A stretch of 5,463 nt of DNA from Comamonadaceae bacterium (GTDB lineage Bacteria; Pseudomonadota; Gammaproteobacteria; Burkholderiales; Burkholderiaceae_C): contig CANHKH010000255.1 in the NCBI GenBank assembly GCA_947460165.1, positions 1-5,463 on the forward strand. Direction: 5' to 3'. Each line of letters opens with the position of its first letter. Within the stretch, counting starts at the first letter, position 1. Positions 1 through 5,436 of the stretch are shown here, one piece after another. The position numbers and the translations under genes were made by a program. The notes beneath the pieces are model-generated. The model saw nothing but the letters and a program-made list of their open reading frames with translations, did no database searches and was not told where the DNA came from.

Positions 1-195
1 CCCAAAGACGTGGTGGACAAGCTCAACGCGACCATCAACACCATCTTGGCCGACCGCGACTTTGTGGAAAAGCAAATGACCAGCCAGGGCATGTCGGCCA
101 TGGGTGGCACGCCCGAGCAAATGAGTGCGCTCATGCGCACCGAGACCGTGCGCACGGCCGAGTATTTGAAAAAGTCGGGCGCCAAAGCCGAATAA
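1..195 (+). CDS. Bug-family (TctC-like) tripartite tricarboxylate transporter substrate-binding protein, C-terminal end only
   Basis: The reading frame is open from base 1 (first codons Pro-Lys-Asp) and stops with TAA at 193-195, giving the last 64 residues of a protein whose start lies upstream of the window. The PKDVVDKLNATIN segment followed by a GGTPEQMSALMRTE stretch matches the C-terminal lobe of Bug/TctC periplasmic binding proteins. That lobe usually reads 'P.dvv.kLn.ai...l..p.v...l...G....g.tPee....i..E...w', ending about 15 residues after the last conserved Glu. Such proteins capture carboxylates or other small organic acids in the periplasm, mostly for TctAB-type or orphan uptake, and are greatly expanded in Burkholderiales. 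The ligand cannot be told from this fragment. It is convergent with copA and there is no sign of a functional link to copper. The family call is fairly sure and the exact role is unknown. Confidence 0.82.
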   Translation, partial: PKDVVDKLNATINTILADRDFVEKQMTSQGMSAMGGTPEQMSALMRTETVRTAEYLKKSGAKAE

Positions 196-218
196 GCCTG
201 AGCCGGCCTAAGCAGGCA

Positions 219-245
219 GGCAGGCTTGGCACAGCCAGGCCTGCC
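219..245. terminator. GC-rich hairpin between convergent genes, possible bidirectional terminator
   Basis: GGCAGGCTTGGC (219-230) pairs with GCCAGGCCTGCC (234-245) around a 3-base loop, ACA. This gives a 12-bp stem with one T·G wobble. It lies 23 bp after the stop of the Bug-family gene and 26 bp beyond the stop of the convergent copA. No T-run follows on either strand, so it is not a textbook intrinsic terminator. It may act as an RNA 3'-end stabiliser or a weak terminator. Confidence 0.5.
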
Positions 246-271
246 CAGCCCTGCCTCGCCAGCCTCTGGGT

Positions 272-2548
272 TCAGTCGCGGGCCTGGGGCTGCCAGCGCT
301 TGAGCAAGAGCGCATTGGCCATCACGCTCACGCTGGACAGCGCCATGGCTGCGCCCGCCACCATGGGGTTGAGGTAGCCCAGCGCGGCCAGCGGGATGCC
401 GGCCACGTTGTAGGCAAAGGCCCAAAACAGGTTTTGCCTGATCTTCATCACGGTGCGGTGGGAAATGTCCAGCGCAGCCGCCACCAAAGCCAGGTCGCCG
501 CGCATCAGCGTCACGCCCGCTGCGTGCATGGCCACATCGGTGCCTGTGCCCATGGCCATGCCCACATCGGCGGCCGCAAGAGCCGGCGCGTCGTTCACAC
601 CGTCACCCACCATCACCACCGCGCCGTGGCCGTGCAAGCTGGCCTTGAGCTCGGCCACGCGCTCGGCCTTTTGGCCCGGCAGCACCTCGGCCATCACCTC
701 CTCGGGCGCCAGCCCCATGCGCTGGCCCATGGCGAGAGCCGCCGCGCGGTTGTCGCCCGAGATCATGCACAGCTGCAGGCCACGTGCACGCAAGGCCGCC
801 AGGGCGGCTTGGGCCTCGGGCTTGGGCTGGTCGGCAAAGGCCATCAAGGCCATCACCTGCATCTGGGCTGGCGCCGTGGCGCCTGCCCAGGCCTCCGCTT
901 GCCTGAGCAGCACAGACACCGTGGCACCTTGCGCTTGTTGCTGCTCGGCGGCAAGCTGCAAATCACCCAGCGGCACACCGAGCTCTTGCAGCCAGGCCAG
1001 GCTGGCAATGGCGCAGCTGTGGCCATCCACCTGTCCCTGCAAGCCGCGCCCAGGCACGGCCTGGAGGGATTGCGCCGCGTTCACGCTCAGGCCTTGCTCG
1101 CGGGCGGCATTCACCACCGCGCGGGCCAAGGGGTGTTCGCTGCCGCTTTGCAAGCTGGCCGCCACGGCCAAAGCGTCTGCAGCCGCCGCATCCTGAGTCT
1201 GCGCCGCGTCAGCCAGCACCTCAAACGCCACCAAGCGCGGCCTGCCCACGGTGAGCGTGCCCGTCTTGTCAAAAGCCACCACGCGCGCCTGGTGGGCCAA
1301 CTCCAGCGCCTGCGCGTCTTTGATGAGGATGCCGTGGCGCGCCGCCACCCCGGTGCCCGCCATGATGGCCACCGGCGTGGCCAGGCCCAGCGCGCAGGGG
1401 CAGGCAATCACCAGCACCGCCACCGCGCGAATGAGCGCCAGCTCCACCGGCTGGCCGGCCCACCACCAGCCCAAGAGCGTGGCCAGCGCCACCAGCATGA
1501 CCACAGGCACAAACACCGCCGAGACCTGGTCCACCAGGCGCTGAATCGGCGCCTTGGCGGCCTGCGCGTCTTCCACCAGGCCAATGATGCGGGCCAGCAC
1601 CGTGGCCGCGCCGACGGCCGTCACGCGCAGGCGCACTTGGCCGTCGCCGTTGATGCTGCCGCCCGTGAGGGGCGCGCCTGGCGCCTTGGCCACGGGCAGG
1701 GGCTCGCCGGTGAGCATGGACTCGTCCACCTGTGTGTGGCCCTCCATGAGCTCGCCGTCCACCGGCACGCGCTCGCCAGGCATCACCACCACCACATCGC
1801 CACGCAAGACCTCGGCCACCGGCACATCGGCCGTCTCACCTGACTTGAGCACCACATGCGCCAGCGGCGGGCGCAGCGCGTGCAAAGCGCGTATGGCCGA
1901 GGTGGTTTGCCGTTTGGCGCGCAGCTCCAGCCACTTGCCCAGCATCACCAGGGTGATGACCACGGCCGAGGCCTCAAAGTAAAGGTGGAGCTGCTGCCCC
2001 GGCTCGGCCGTCAGCCACAGCCACACCGACAAGCCCCAAGCGGCCGAGGTGCCCACCGCCACCAGCAGGTCCATGTTGCCCGTGCCCGCCTTGAGCGCAT
2101 GCCAGCCGCCCCGGTAAAAGTGCGCGCCCAAGACAAACTGCACCGGCGTGGCCAGCGCAAACTGCAGCCAGGCCGGCAGCATCGCATGCACACCCAGCGG
2201 GGCGGCCAGCATGGGCAAAACCAAAGGCAAAGACAAGGCCAAGCCCCAGGCCACCGGCCCAAAGCCGGCCCAGGCCGAAGCCGGGGCCACGTCGCCGGCC
2301 AAGGCTTGCTCGCGCACGCCATAACCCGCTTCGCGCACCGCCCGGCGCACCAAGGCCGCGCCATCCACAGAAGGCTGCATGCGCACGCGGGCCGACTCGG
2401 TGGCCAGGTTCACGCTGGCTGAATGCACGCCAGGCACTTTTTGAATGGCCCGCTCCACCCGCATCACGCATGACGCGCAGGTCATGCCGTCCACGCCCAC
2501 GTCCAAGGTGAGCTCGTCAGGTGGCGCAGCTGGGGCGTTGAGGTTCAT
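272..2548 (-). CDS. copA: Cu(I)-exporting P1B-type ATPase CopA
   Basis: This inner-membrane pump exports Cu(I) (possibly also Ag(I)) from the cytosol using ATP. With the ATG at 2548 the protein is 758 residues. One N-terminal HMA domain carries GMTCASC (21-27, Cys24/Cys27). Paired hydrophobic segments follow at about 97-115, 124-142, 157-179 and 188-206. Then come the actuator TGE (280-282), the transmembrane CPC copper site (383-385), the phosphorylated Asp of DKTGT (427-431), the P1B-specific SEHP motif (His472-Pro473) and the hinge GDGVND (648-653). The last two helices hold Tyr713-Asn714 and MxxSS (from Met736), the residues that mark P1B-1 copper pumps. The frame stays open upstream to 2695, adding 49 residues, but that extension crosses the gene's own -10, spacer and -35 and the copZ operator, so I reject it. 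No Shine-Dalgarno precedes the chosen ATG, and the -10 sits 7 bp from it, which fits a leaderless mRNA. Divergent copZ supplies the matching chaperone. All catalytic motifs are intact. The copper assignment is strong and the start is an inference from the promoter. Confidence 0.95.
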   Translation of the reverse strand: MNLNAPAAPPDELTLDVGVDGMTCASCVMRVERAIQKVPGVHSASVNLATESARVRMQPSVDGAALVRRAVREAGYGVREQALAGDVAPASAWAGFGPVAWGLALSLPLVLPMLAAPLGVHAMLPAWLQFALATPVQFVLGAHFYRGGWHALKAGTGNMDLLVAVGTSAAWGLSVWLWLTAEPGQQLHLYFEASAVVITLVMLGKWLELRAKRQTTSAIRALHALRPPLAHVVLKSGETADVPVAEVLRGDVVVVMPGERVPVDGELMEGHTQVDESMLTGEPLPVAKAPGAPLTGGSINGDGQVRLRVTAVGAATVLARIIGLVEDAQAAKAPIQRLVDQVSAVFVPVVMLVALATLLGWWWAGQPVELALIRAVAVLVIACPCALGLATPVAIMAGTGVAARHGILIKDAQALELAHQARVVAFDKTGTLTVGRPRLVAFEVLADAAQTQDAAAADALAVAASLQSGSEHPLARAVVNAAREQGLSVNAAQSLQAVPGRGLQGQVDGHSCAIASLAWLQELGVPLGDLQLAAEQQQAQGATVSVLLRQAEAWAGATAPAQMQVMALMAFADQPKPEAQAALAALRARGLQLCMISGDNRAAALAMGQRMGLAPEEVMAEVLPGQKAERVAELKASLHGHGAVVMVGDGVNDAPALAAADVGMAMGTGTDVAMHAAGVTLMRGDLALVAAALDISHRTVMKIRQNLFWAFAYNVAGIPLAALGYLNPMVAGAAMALSSVSVMANALLLKRWQPQARD

Positions 2549-2555
2549 CAGGGCC

Positions 2556-2586
2556 AGCTTAAACCTTGACACCGGGTCAGGGTCAA
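2556..2586 (-). promoter_or_regulatory. CueR/MerR-type promoter-operator of copA
   Basis: Read on the minus strand, the -35 TTGACC (2586-2581) and -10 TAAGCT (2561-2556) are separated by exactly 19 bp. This overlong spacer is characteristic of promoters that MerR-family activators untwist. The spacer carries an imperfect inverted repeat (ACC...GAC...GTC...GGT, 21 bp at 2563-2583, 8 of 10 arm positions paired). The GGTTTAA run at the -10 edge resembles E. coli PcopA. Predicted transcription starts at about 2548-2549, which coincides with the copA ATG. Copper responsiveness through a CueR-like protein is inferred from the pattern and the target gene. The regulator is not in the window. Confidence 0.82.
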
Positions 2587-2649
2587 GGCTTTTGAGCGCG
2601 CGTTGATGTGGGTCAAAGGCGCCCGCCTGGACCGTGATTTGCTCTTGCC

Positions 2650-2680
2650 TTGACCTTGCCATGGTGGCAAGCTTGAAACT
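2650..2680 (+). promoter_or_regulatory. CueR/MerR-type promoter-operator of copZ
   Basis: On the plus strand TTGACC (2650-2655) is followed by a 19-bp spacer (2656-2674) and a weak -10, GAAACT (2675-2680). The spacer region holds the inverted repeat CTTGCCA...TGGCAAG-type dyad (2653-2673, 8 of 10 arm positions paired), close to the common ACCTTGCC...GGCAAGGT form of CueR sites. Predicted transcription starts near 2687, leaving a leader of about 24 nt before the copZ ATG at 2711. It is distinct from the copA operator: 63 bp separate the -35 elements, which face away from each other. The poor -10 suggests low basal activity and reliance on the activator. Confidence 0.8.
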
Positions 2681-2710
2681 GTGCCATTTCCACACCTTGT
2701 AAAGTCATTG

Positions 2711-2905
2711 ATGAACCAGCATTTCACCGTCACCGGCATGAGCTGCGGCCATTGCGAGCGGGCCATCACCCAAGCCATCCACGCCCTGGACCCGCAAGCC
2801 CAGGTGCACATAGACCGCAGCGCCGGGCAAGTCCAGGTGCAAAGCGATCTCACCCGCCAGGCCTTGGCCCAGGCCATCACCAGCGAGGGCTACGCCCTTG
2901 CCTGA
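2711..2905 (+). CDS. copZ: Copper chaperone CopZ (single HMA domain)
   Basis: This is a 64-residue cytosolic Atx1/CopZ-type chaperone that binds Cu(I) and hands it to CopA. The whole protein is one heavy-metal-associated domain. The beta-1 loop has GMSCGHC (residues 9-15, ligands Cys12 and Cys15), and the helix CERAITQAIHAL follows. The end SEGYALA matches the 'GY.v' terminus of the family. The length is normal for bacterial CopZ. A GTG in frame at 2681 would add 10 residues, but it falls at the very edge of the promoter -10, before the predicted transcription start, so the ATG at 2711 is preferred. Its Shine-Dalgarno is weak (GTAAAG, 2699-2704). The gene is divergent from copA, and both have their own MerR-type operator, so chaperone and pump should be co-induced by copper. 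The variable pair between the cysteines is Gly-His, common in proteobacterial CopZ. Confidence 0.93.
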   Translation: MNQHFTVTGMSCGHCERAITQAIHALDPQAQVHIDRSAGQVQVQSDLTRQALAQAITSEGYALA

Positions 2906-2937
2906 CGTTTGTGCGGCTGGCCATGCCCCGGTGAACA

Positions 2938-2953
2938 TCGGCCAGGCGGCCGA
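2938..2953 (+). other. Small hairpin downstream of copZ
   Basis: TCGGCC (2938-2943) and GGCCGA (2948-2953) form a perfect 6-bp stem with a 4-base loop, AGGC. It lies 32 bp after the copZ stop. There is no T-run, so termination is uncertain. It may attenuate read-through from copZ into the Spy-like gene. The rest of the 233-bp gap before that gene shows no other coding signal. Confidence 0.3.
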
Positions 2954-3029
2954 GCCATCGGGTGTGTCGACCAAGAGGGTCAGGCACTGGGAGTCGCTGG
3001 GCTTGCTCGGCCGGATTTAGGCTGAAAAC

Positions 3030-3045
3030 TTCACCCCCTCTTTAC
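3030..3045 (+). promoter_or_regulatory. Possible response-regulator direct repeat upstream of the Spy-like gene
   Basis: TTCAC (3030-3034) and TTTAC (3041-3045) repeat with an 11-bp period. On the other strand they read GTAAA-N6-GTGAA, similar to the CpxR-type GTAAA-N5-GTAAA box but one base longer in spacing. OmpR-family regulators such as CpxR commonly control spy/cpxP-type genes. This is a short pattern, about 90 bp before the start codon, and could be chance. No convincing sigma-70 promoter was found next to it. Confidence 0.22.
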
Positions 3046-3126
3046 AAGCGCTCAACACAGCCGCATGTGCCAGACACAGGGGCGGCAGACACTGAAAGCA
3101 CGGCCAGCAAGGGTTGGCCGACACCC

Positions 3127-3131
3127 AAGGA
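3127..3131 (+). promoter_or_regulatory. Shine-Dalgarno fixing the start of the Spy-like gene
   Basis: AAGGA lies 7 bases before the ATG at 3139. It decides between this start and an upstream in-frame ATG at 2962, which has no such site and would put an implausible Arg/Gly-rich tail ahead of the signal peptide. Confidence 0.72.
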
Positions 3132-3138
3132 CCAGACC

Positions 3139-3672
3139 ATGACCGCACGAAGCACTTTTTCTTTTCGCCGCCACAGCTTGCTGCTGCTGCTGGGCACGGC
3201 CAGCTTATTGGCCCAGGCCCAGACCACAAGCAACACCCCCCTGCCCACCGCACAAGCGGGCCACGGCATGCACCAGGGGCCTCACGAAGGCATGCACGAA
3301 CGCATGCAAGCCCGCCAGGCCAAGCACCTGCAAGAGCTCAAAGCCAAGCTGCAACTCGCGCCCACGCAAGAGGCGGCCTGGGCCGGGTTCACAGGGGTGC
3401 TGCAAACGCGACCCACCCACACGCCCCCGCCAGGCGCGAGCCAAAACCTGGCGCAGCTGAACACGCCCGAGCGCTTAGAACGCATGAAGGCCATGCGCGC
3501 AGAACACCAAACCGCGAGAAACGCCTTCATGGACCGCCGCGACCAAGCCACCCGGGCCTTGTACGCCGCGCTCACGCCTGAGCAACAAAAAGTCTTTGAC
3601 GCGGAAACCGCCCGCATGATGCAAGCGCACAGTCACGGACATGGCAAGCACGGCGCTGGCGGTCGGGGTTGA
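3139..3672 (+). CDS. Secreted His/Met-rich Spy/CpxP-like (LTxxQ motif) protein
   Basis: The protein has 177 residues. A Sec signal peptide is clear: Arg10-Arg11, hydrophobic core at about 13-25, and a likely cut after the AQA ending at residue 27, so it acts in the periplasm. The mature part looks all-helical. It has one degenerate LTxxQ-type motif, LAPTQEAAW (73-81), and a clean one, LTPEQQKVFD (145-154), the paired signature of the Spy/CpxP family. Spy is an ATP-independent chaperone, and CpxP tunes the Cpx envelope-stress system. The region 42-63 is rich in His and Met (GHGMHQGPHEGMHERM), and the C-terminus is MMQAHSHGHGKHG. Together with a few internal residues this gives 11 His and 8 Met in the mature chain, which suggests copper or other metal binding. 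It follows copZ on the same strand after 233 bp. A role in periplasmic copper tolerance is inferred from composition and neighbours. The family call rests on one good and one weak motif. Confidence 0.8.
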   Translation: MTARSTFSFRRHSLLLLLGTASLLAQAQTTSNTPLPTAQAGHGMHQGPHEGMHERMQARQAKHLQELKAKLQLAPTQEAAWAGFTGVLQTRPTHTPPPGASQNLAQLNTPERLERMKAMRAEHQTARNAFMDRRDQATRALYAALTPEQQKVFDAETARMMQAHSHGHGKHGAGGRG

Positions 3673-3679
3673 AGCTGCT

Positions 3680-3714
3680 TGCACGCCTGGGGTCTGCTTG
3701 AGCCCAGGCTTGCA
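3680..3714. terminator. Hairpin just after the Spy-like gene, likely terminator
   Basis: TGCACGCCTGGG (3680-3691) pairs with CCCAGGCTTGCA (3703-3714) with one mismatch, giving a 12-position stem and an 11-base loop. It starts 7 bp after the stop codon of the Spy-like gene. It is the first of two tandem hairpins in the 92-bp space between convergent genes. No T-run follows. Confidence 0.5.
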
Positions 3715-3719
3715 CACAC

Positions 3720-3743
3720 CACGGGGCCCCTCAAGGCCCCGTG
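3720..3743. terminator. Perfect GC-rich hairpin between convergent genes, likely bidirectional terminator
   Basis: CACGGGGCC (3720-3728) and GGCCCCGTG (3735-3743) form a perfect 9-bp stem, eight pairs of it G-C, with a 6-base loop CCTCAA. It sits 21 bp beyond the stop of the minus-strand NnrU-family gene and 47 bp beyond the Spy-like stop. A T-tract is lacking on both strands, so termination efficiency is uncertain, but position and stem strength support it. Confidence 0.58.
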
Positions 3744-3764
3744 CGTTCACGACAGGCGCAAGCC

Positions 3765-4352
3765 TCACATGGCGCCGCCAAAAGGCCTCACGCCTATCCA
3801 CAGGCCATGGAGCTTGAACGCAAACAAGGCCCAAGCAGCCACACCCACGGCCACGGTCACCAGCGTCGGCCCCAGACGCCCAGGGGCATACACCGTGGCC
3901 TCGCGGCGGTCACGCCGGCGCGAGGTGATGAACAGCAGCACACCCCAGGCCAAAAACGAGCCAAAAAGCAGCACATGGGCTGCATTCCCATTGGAGAGCA
4001 GGTGCGCCAAGGCCCAGGTCTTGACGCCCAGCACCATGGGGTGGTGAAAGCGCGCCTTGATGGCATTGCCCGGCACATAGGCGGCGGCCAACAGCACAAA
4101 AGCCAGCAAGGTCAGCAGCGAGGCGGCGTGACGCATGCCCACAGGCGGCTGCCACAGCACCACAGGCGCTTGCCTGGCCATGCCCCAGCCCCACACCAGC
4201 AGCACAAAGCCGGCCAGCGAGAGCACGCTGTACAGCCCCTTCCAGGCCAACGGCCCGATCTGCTCTATCCGTTGCGCTCGCCAACCATCGGCGAAGATGC
4301 GCAGGGAGTGAACACCCAAAAAAACCAGCAAACCAGCCAACAGGTACAGCAT
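3765..4352 (-). CDS. NnrU-family integral membrane protein
   Basis: The protein has 195 residues and is strongly hydrophobic, with about five to six membrane segments (around 2-16, 37-57, 75-93, 107-120, 125-143 and 162-180). It belongs to the NnrU family. The N-terminal LLVFLGVHSLRIFADGWR pattern, the central HHPMVLGVKTWALAHLLSNG stretch (103-122) and the C-terminal LHGLWIGVRPF (181-191) are family hallmarks. Conserved histidines are His15, His104, His117 and His182. NnrU was named for a gene near nitrite/NO reduction genes, and its plant relative Z-ISO is a haem-dependent zeta-carotene isomerase, so some of these histidines may bind haem. The actual function here is unknown, and no denitrification or carotenoid genes are nearby. 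A good Shine-Dalgarno (AAGGA, read at 4365-4361) is 8 bases from the ATG, which fixes the start. It is convergent with the Spy-like gene and divergent from the EEP protein. Confidence 0.88.
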   Translation of the reverse strand: MLYLLAGLLVFLGVHSLRIFADGWRAQRIEQIGPLAWKGLYSVLSLAGFVLLVWGWGMARQAPVVLWQPPVGMRHAASLLTLLAFVLLAAAYVPGNAIKARFHHPMVLGVKTWALAHLLSNGNAAHVLLFGSFLAWGVLLFITSRRRDRREATVYAPGRLGPTLVTVAVGVAAWALFAFKLHGLWIGVRPFGGAM

Positions 4353-4360
4353 TGTTCAAG

Positions 4361-4387
4361 TCCTTGTGAGTGAATGGAAGCAGTATA
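4361..4387 (-). promoter_or_regulatory. Likely -10 element and Shine-Dalgarno of the NnrU-family gene
   Basis: On the minus strand a near-consensus -10, TATACT (4387-4382), is followed by a predicted start near 4375 and then AAGGA (4365-4361) ahead of the ATG at 4352. No good -35 is found at 16-18 bp, so the promoter may be weak or helped by an activator. The rest of the 216-bp gap up to 4568 has no coding signal. A TTGACG at 4499-4504 faces the EEP gene but has no matching -10. Confidence 0.45.
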
Positions 4388-4568
4388 GGAAAGCGCTCTG
4401 TCAGGTGCATCACAAGGCGCTTGGCAAGCAGCAATAAACCGCCTGAGCGGGCTTTGGCGATCACCTGCCACCACACGCTGCTCATGGTCCTACACGGCTT
4501 GACGCTCTTTGTGCGCTACAAGCAAGGCATCACCGCAGCCCTTCACAGCCGCACCGCACACCACATCC

Positions 4569-5399
4569 ATGCTCGTCCCGCGCAAAGACAAAACTGGCCA
4601 GGCCCTGGCCCTCAAGCCCGTCCGCTTGGGCCATGCCGCGTCTCCTTCAGCTGACTTTTGCTTCAAGGTCTTGACCGTGAACATCCACAAAGGCTTCACT
4701 GTGTTCAACCGCAAATTCATGCTCCATGAACTGCGCGAGGCCGTGCGCCAGGTGGGCGCCGATGTGGTGTTCCTGCAAGAGGTGGCGGGCAAGCACACCA
4801 CCCACCCCGGGCGCTGGGACAACTACCCCGAGGCGCCGCATTACGAATTTTTGGCCGACAGCATTTGGCCCCAGTACGCCTATGGCCGCAACGCGGTCTA
4901 CACCGACGGCCACCACGGCAATGCCGTGCTGTCCAAGTTCCCCATCACGCACACCGAAAACCGCGACATCTCCATCCGCGGCCCCGAGCGGCGCGGCCTG
5001 CTTCACTGCGTGTTGGCGCTGCCCGAGGGGCGGGGCAACGTACATGCCTTTTGCGTGCACCTGGGCCTGCTCGAAGCCCACCGCCGCTTGCAAATGAACA
5101 TGCTGTGCCGCATGGTCAGGCAAGACCTGCCCAGCGACGCGCCTGTGGTGGTGGCCGGCGACTTCAACGACTGGCGACGCAGCGCCAACGGGTTGCTGGA
5201 AAAAGGCGCGGGCCTGCACGAGGTGTTTGTCAAAGCCCAGGGCCGGCCTGCGCGCACTTTTCCGGCGCGCATGCCGCTGCTGCAGCTGGACCGCATTTAC
5301 GTGCGCAACGCCGTGGCCCACTCGCCTGTGGTGCTGCCTCGCCAACCTTGGTCGCACCTGTCAGACCTCGCTCCCTTGGCCGCGGACATCGTGGTTTAA
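4569..5399 (+). CDS. Endonuclease/exonuclease/phosphatase (EEP) family protein, YbhP-like, with altered C-terminal catalytic motif
   Basis: With the ATG at 4569 the protein is 276 residues. The domain starts near residue 33 with VLTVNIHKGF (Asn38). It continues with VVFLQE (Gln70-Glu71, metal ligand), HGNAVLSKFPI (116-126), FCVHLGL (His164), VVVAGDFNDW (Asp198, Asn200) and LQLDRIYVR (Asp241). These are the DNase I-like fold motifs of Mg-dependent phosphodiesterases. The final motif, normally SDHxPL, reads SDLAPL (265-270), so the catalytic His is Leu267; codon CTC is one base from CAC. Activity is therefore doubtful unless His263 substitutes. The start is uncertain: a TTG at 4509 would add 20 residues, neither start has a clear Shine-Dalgarno, and the first 30 residues are low in conservation signals. 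There is no signal peptide, so it is probably cytosolic. A ClsB-like gene follows after 37 bp, as with ybhP-clsB in E. coli, which suggests a link to phospholipid metabolism. The natural substrate of this subgroup is unknown to me. Confidence 0.85.
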   Translation: MLVPRKDKTGQALALKPVRLGHAASPSADFCFKVLTVNIHKGFTVFNRKFMLHELREAVRQVGADVVFLQEVAGKHTTHPGRWDNYPEAPHYEFLADSIWPQYAYGRNAVYTDGHHGNAVLSKFPITHTENRDISIRGPERRGLLHCVLALPEGRGNVHAFCVHLGLLEAHRRLQMNMLCRMVRQDLPSDAPVVVAGDFNDWRRSANGLLEKGAGLHEVFVKAQGRPARTFPARMPLLQLDRIYVRNAVAHSPVVLPRQPWSHLSDLAPLAADIVV

Positions 5400-5436
5400 A
5401 CACCGCACAAGAACCACGGTCTGTGCCATCCCACCC

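Noticed and set aside
200..265. GGCAGGCAGGCA / GCCTGCC-rich tract as a tandem repeat
   Set aside because: The short, imperfect repeats are explained by the hairpin arms at 219-245. There is no regular unit beyond three copies.
434..1843. A 469-codon open frame on the plus strand, His-rich, opposite copA
   Set aside because: It is entirely antisense to well-conserved copA codons. High GC in copA's third positions suppresses stops in this frame, and the product is low-complexity His/Arg/Gly/Ala with no domain or start signal.
2681..2710. GTG start for copZ adding 10 residues
   Set aside because: It abuts the predicted -10 and lies upstream of the expected transcription start. The ATG at 2711 begins right at the first strand of the HMA domain.
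2962..3138. N-terminal extension of the Spy-like protein from an ATG at 2962
   Set aside because: It would place 59 residues before an obvious signal peptide. The ATG at 3139 has an AAGGA at proper spacing.
3741..4373. A 210-codon plus-strand frame opposite the NnrU-family gene
   Set aside because: Its His/Gln/Pro/Arg-rich translation has no recognisable motif, and the opposite strand carries a clear membrane protein with a Shine-Dalgarno.
4509..4568. TTG start for the EEP protein adding 20 residues
   Set aside because: TTG is rare, no Shine-Dalgarno precedes it, and the added residues are unremarkable. It is not excluded, because the ATG at 4569 also lacks a good site.
4647..5357. A 236-codon minus-strand frame opposite the EEP gene
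   Set aside because: It is a shadow of a gene with intact nuclease-fold motifs, has atypical composition and no translation signal.
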